Translations under genes and position numbers: made by a program
Assembly (NCBI RefSeq): GCF_000448565.1
Contig: NZ_CM002128.1
Span: forward strand, 209,482-260,201
Source: Streptococcus sp. HSISM1
GTDB lineage: Bacteria; Bacillota; Bacilli; Lactobacillales; Streptococcaceae
Direction: 5' to 3'
DNA length: 50,720 nt
The notes under the pieces: model-generated
Database searches by the model: none
The model's input: the letters and a program-made list of their open reading frames with translations, nothing else
Told to the model about the DNA's origin: nothing
Shown: positions 49,781 through 50,720 of the stretch, piece after piece
How positions within the stretch are numbered: position 1 is the stretch's first letter
Layout: every line of letters begins with the position of its first letter

Positions 49781-49809
49781 TTGACAGCGTCCTTAAAGTG
49801 TGATAAAAT
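49781..49809 (+). promoter_or_regulatory. rpsU promoter
   Basis: TTGACA (49781-49786), a 17-bp spacer ending TGA, and TAAAAT (49804-49809), near-consensus with extended -10. Confidence 0.9.
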
Positions 49810-49843
49810 TATTAAGATTTTAGGCTTGAAGGGAGTGAAAAAT

Positions 49844-50020
49844 ATGTCAAAAACAGTAGTACGTAAGAATGAATCTCTTGACGATGCTCTTCGTCGTTTC
49901 AAACGTGCGGTTACTAAAGCTGGTACTCTTCAAGAAACACGCAAACGTGAATTCTATGAAAAACCTTCTGTAAAACGTAAACGTAAATCAGAAGCAGCTC
50001 GTAAACGTAAAAAATTCTAA
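49844..50020 (+). CDS. rpsU: 30S ribosomal protein bS21
   Basis: A 58-residue basic protein starting [21 protein letters not shown] and ending in a Lys/Arg-rich tail. ATG 49844 follows AAGGGAGTGA at 6 nt. An upstream in-frame ATG at 49781 lies inside the promoter and is not a start. It is transcribed alone with its own strong promoter and terminator. Confidence 0.97.
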
Positions 50021-50031
50021 TTGAATACAAG

Positions 50032-50053
50032 AACAGACCTCGGTCTGTTTTTT
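50032..50053 (+). terminator. rpsU terminator
   Basis: AACAGAC-CTCG-GTCTGTT (50032-50049) followed by T residues to 50053. Confidence 0.9.
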
Positions 50054-50074
50054 GTTTTTTCATCCGTTAAAGAC

Positions 50075-50105
50075 AAAAAAACCGATCTTCTAGCTAGAAG
50101 ATCGG
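50075..50105 (-). terminator. mscL terminator
   Basis: 50082-50105 is a perfect 24-nt palindrome (CCGATCTTCTAG and its complement), followed on the minus strand by seven T residues. Confidence 0.9.
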
Positions 50106-50119
50106 ATCTTTTTATCTGA

Positions 50120-50500
50120 TTATTTGTTTGCAAGCAAGTCGCGGATTTCAGTAAGCAACTCTTCTTGAGTAGGAGCAGGAGCTTCTTCTTCGACAGCTTC
50201 TTCTTTTTTACCAAGGTTTTGAGCTTTTTCAGCAGCTTTCACTACGAAGAAAAGAACAGTACCAACAACAAGGAAGTTGATCACAGCGCTCAAGAAGCTA
50301 CCGTATGCAACACCGTTCCATGACAAATTAGCAATCTTATCAACACCAGCAGCTTTCATAGCTGGTTTCAAAATAAGTGGAGTGATGATATCGTTAACAA
50401 GTGATGTTACGATAGCTCCAAATGCAGCTCCGATAACGACTGCTACAGCAAGGTCAACAATATTCCCACGAAGGAGAAAAGCTTTCAAATCTTTTAACAT
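50120..50500 (-). CDS. mscL: large-conductance mechanosensitive channel
   Basis: Stretch-activated channel that vents solutes on osmotic downshock. The 126 residues contain the N-terminal amphipathic helix (MLKDLKAFLLRGNIVDLAVAVVIGAAF), TM1 (about 14-45), a short loop, TM2 (about 65-90, FLSAVINFLVVGTVLFFVVK), and an acidic coiled-coil tail. A weak GGAC site precedes ATG 50500. Single gene between a good promoter and a terminator. Confidence 0.97.
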   Translation of the reverse strand: MLKDLKAFLLRGNIVDLAVAVVIGAAFGAIVTSLVNDIITPLILKPAMKAAGVDKIANLSWNGVAYGSFLSAVINFLVVGTVLFFVVKAAEKAQNLGKKEEAVEEEAPAPTQEELLTEIRDLLANK

Positions 50501-50540
50501 ATCCTAAATATGTCCTTTCATAATAATTTTTTACTATGAT

Positions 50541-50569
50541 AGTATAACGGAAAAATATTCGACTGACAA
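50541..50569 (-). promoter_or_regulatory. mscL promoter
   Basis: On the minus strand TTGTCA (50569-50564), a 17-bp spacer and TATACT (50546-50541). The predicted start is near 50534. Confidence 0.8.
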
Positions 50570-50714
50570 GGAATATGCCTCATTTTTTAAAATTAGTGAT
50601 AAAGGTTGAAAATCTTTTCTTTTATGTGTGAAATCGGTAGGAAAAAATTTACTTTTACTAACTTTTAGTATAAAATATAAAGTGATAATCTATGGTAAAA
50701 TGGAGGCACTGTTT

Positions 50715-50720
50715 ATGGTT
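50715..50720 (+). CDS. start of a gene running off the window (possibly dnaG)
   Basis: ATG-GTT at 50715 follows TGGAGG at a spacing of 8 nt. Streptococcal dnaG begins Met-Val and is often found near rpsU, but only two codons are visible, so identity is a guess. The rest of the 214 bp after mscL shows no other gene. Confidence 0.35.

Overview
The window is a stretch of low-GC Firmicute chromosome and is almost certainly from a viridans-group Streptococcus (mitis/sanguinis/parasanguinis type). The evidence is the gene order nrdH-nrdE-nrdF against ptsH-ptsI, the ATP synthase order atpE-B-F-H-A-G-D-C, murA-epuA-endA, cdaA-cdaR-glmM, rapZ-yvcK-whiA, a YSIRK/LPxTG M26 metalloprotease and a CiaR-type operator. 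The species cannot be fixed by reading alone. No rRNA, tRNA, insertion sequence, prophage or CRISPR array was seen.

Layout. Positions 1-6.5 kb hold the tail of an unknown gene, alaS, and the class Ib ribonucleotide reductase genes nrdF, nrdE and nrdH on the minus strand, with NrdR-like boxes. Positions 6.6-8.9 kb hold ptsH-ptsI, the general PTS proteins. Positions 9.2-14.9 kb hold the glycogen operon glgB-C-D-A behind a good promoter with a cre site. Positions 15.1-21.2 kb hold a 2009-aa cell-wall M26 zinc metalloprotease with G5-like modules and six 81-bp repeats. Positions 21.4-27.8 kb hold the F1Fo ATPase operon. Positions 27.8-31.3 kb hold a DUF1146 gene, murA, epuA, the nuclease endA and a membrane-anchored matrixin-like protease. 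Positions 31.4-36.7 kb hold an ABC-F protein, an Rgg-type regulator and two tandem 88%-identical MFS exporters. Positions 36.7-39.2 kb (minus strand) hold lapA, gatD and murT, the last two amidating lipid II. Positions 39.2-43.6 kb hold cdaA-cdaR-glmM (c-di-AMP and cell-wall precursor) and an LPxTG adhesin. Positions 43.7-48.7 kb hold a DUF4044 gene, obgE, a small unknown gene, ridA and rapZ-yvcK-whiA. Positions 48.7-50.7 kb hold a ferredoxin-NADP reductase, rpsU, mscL and the first two codons of what may be dnaG.

Most genes are housekeeping: DNA precursors, sugar uptake and storage, energy, and envelope synthesis. The accessory parts are the M26 protease, the adhesin between glmM and obgE, and the ABC-F/Rgg/MFS/MFS cluster.

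The observations most worth a second look are these. (1) Five genes (ptsI, epuA, an ABC-F gene, a DUF4044 gene and lapA) are each out of frame at a short homopolymer in a way that restoring one base per run repairs. This looks like systematic under-calling in the sequence, although true mutations cannot be excluded. (2) A perfect CiaR direct repeat with its -10 element sits in front of the matrixin-like protease. (3) A seven-codon leader ORF and a terminator-like hairpin abut the start of the second MFS gene, in a tandem duplication that still carries a scrap of the rgg 3' end. (4) Three genes have a -10 element ending 6-7 nt before the ATG and no usable ribosome binding site, so they are candidates for leaderless mRNAs.
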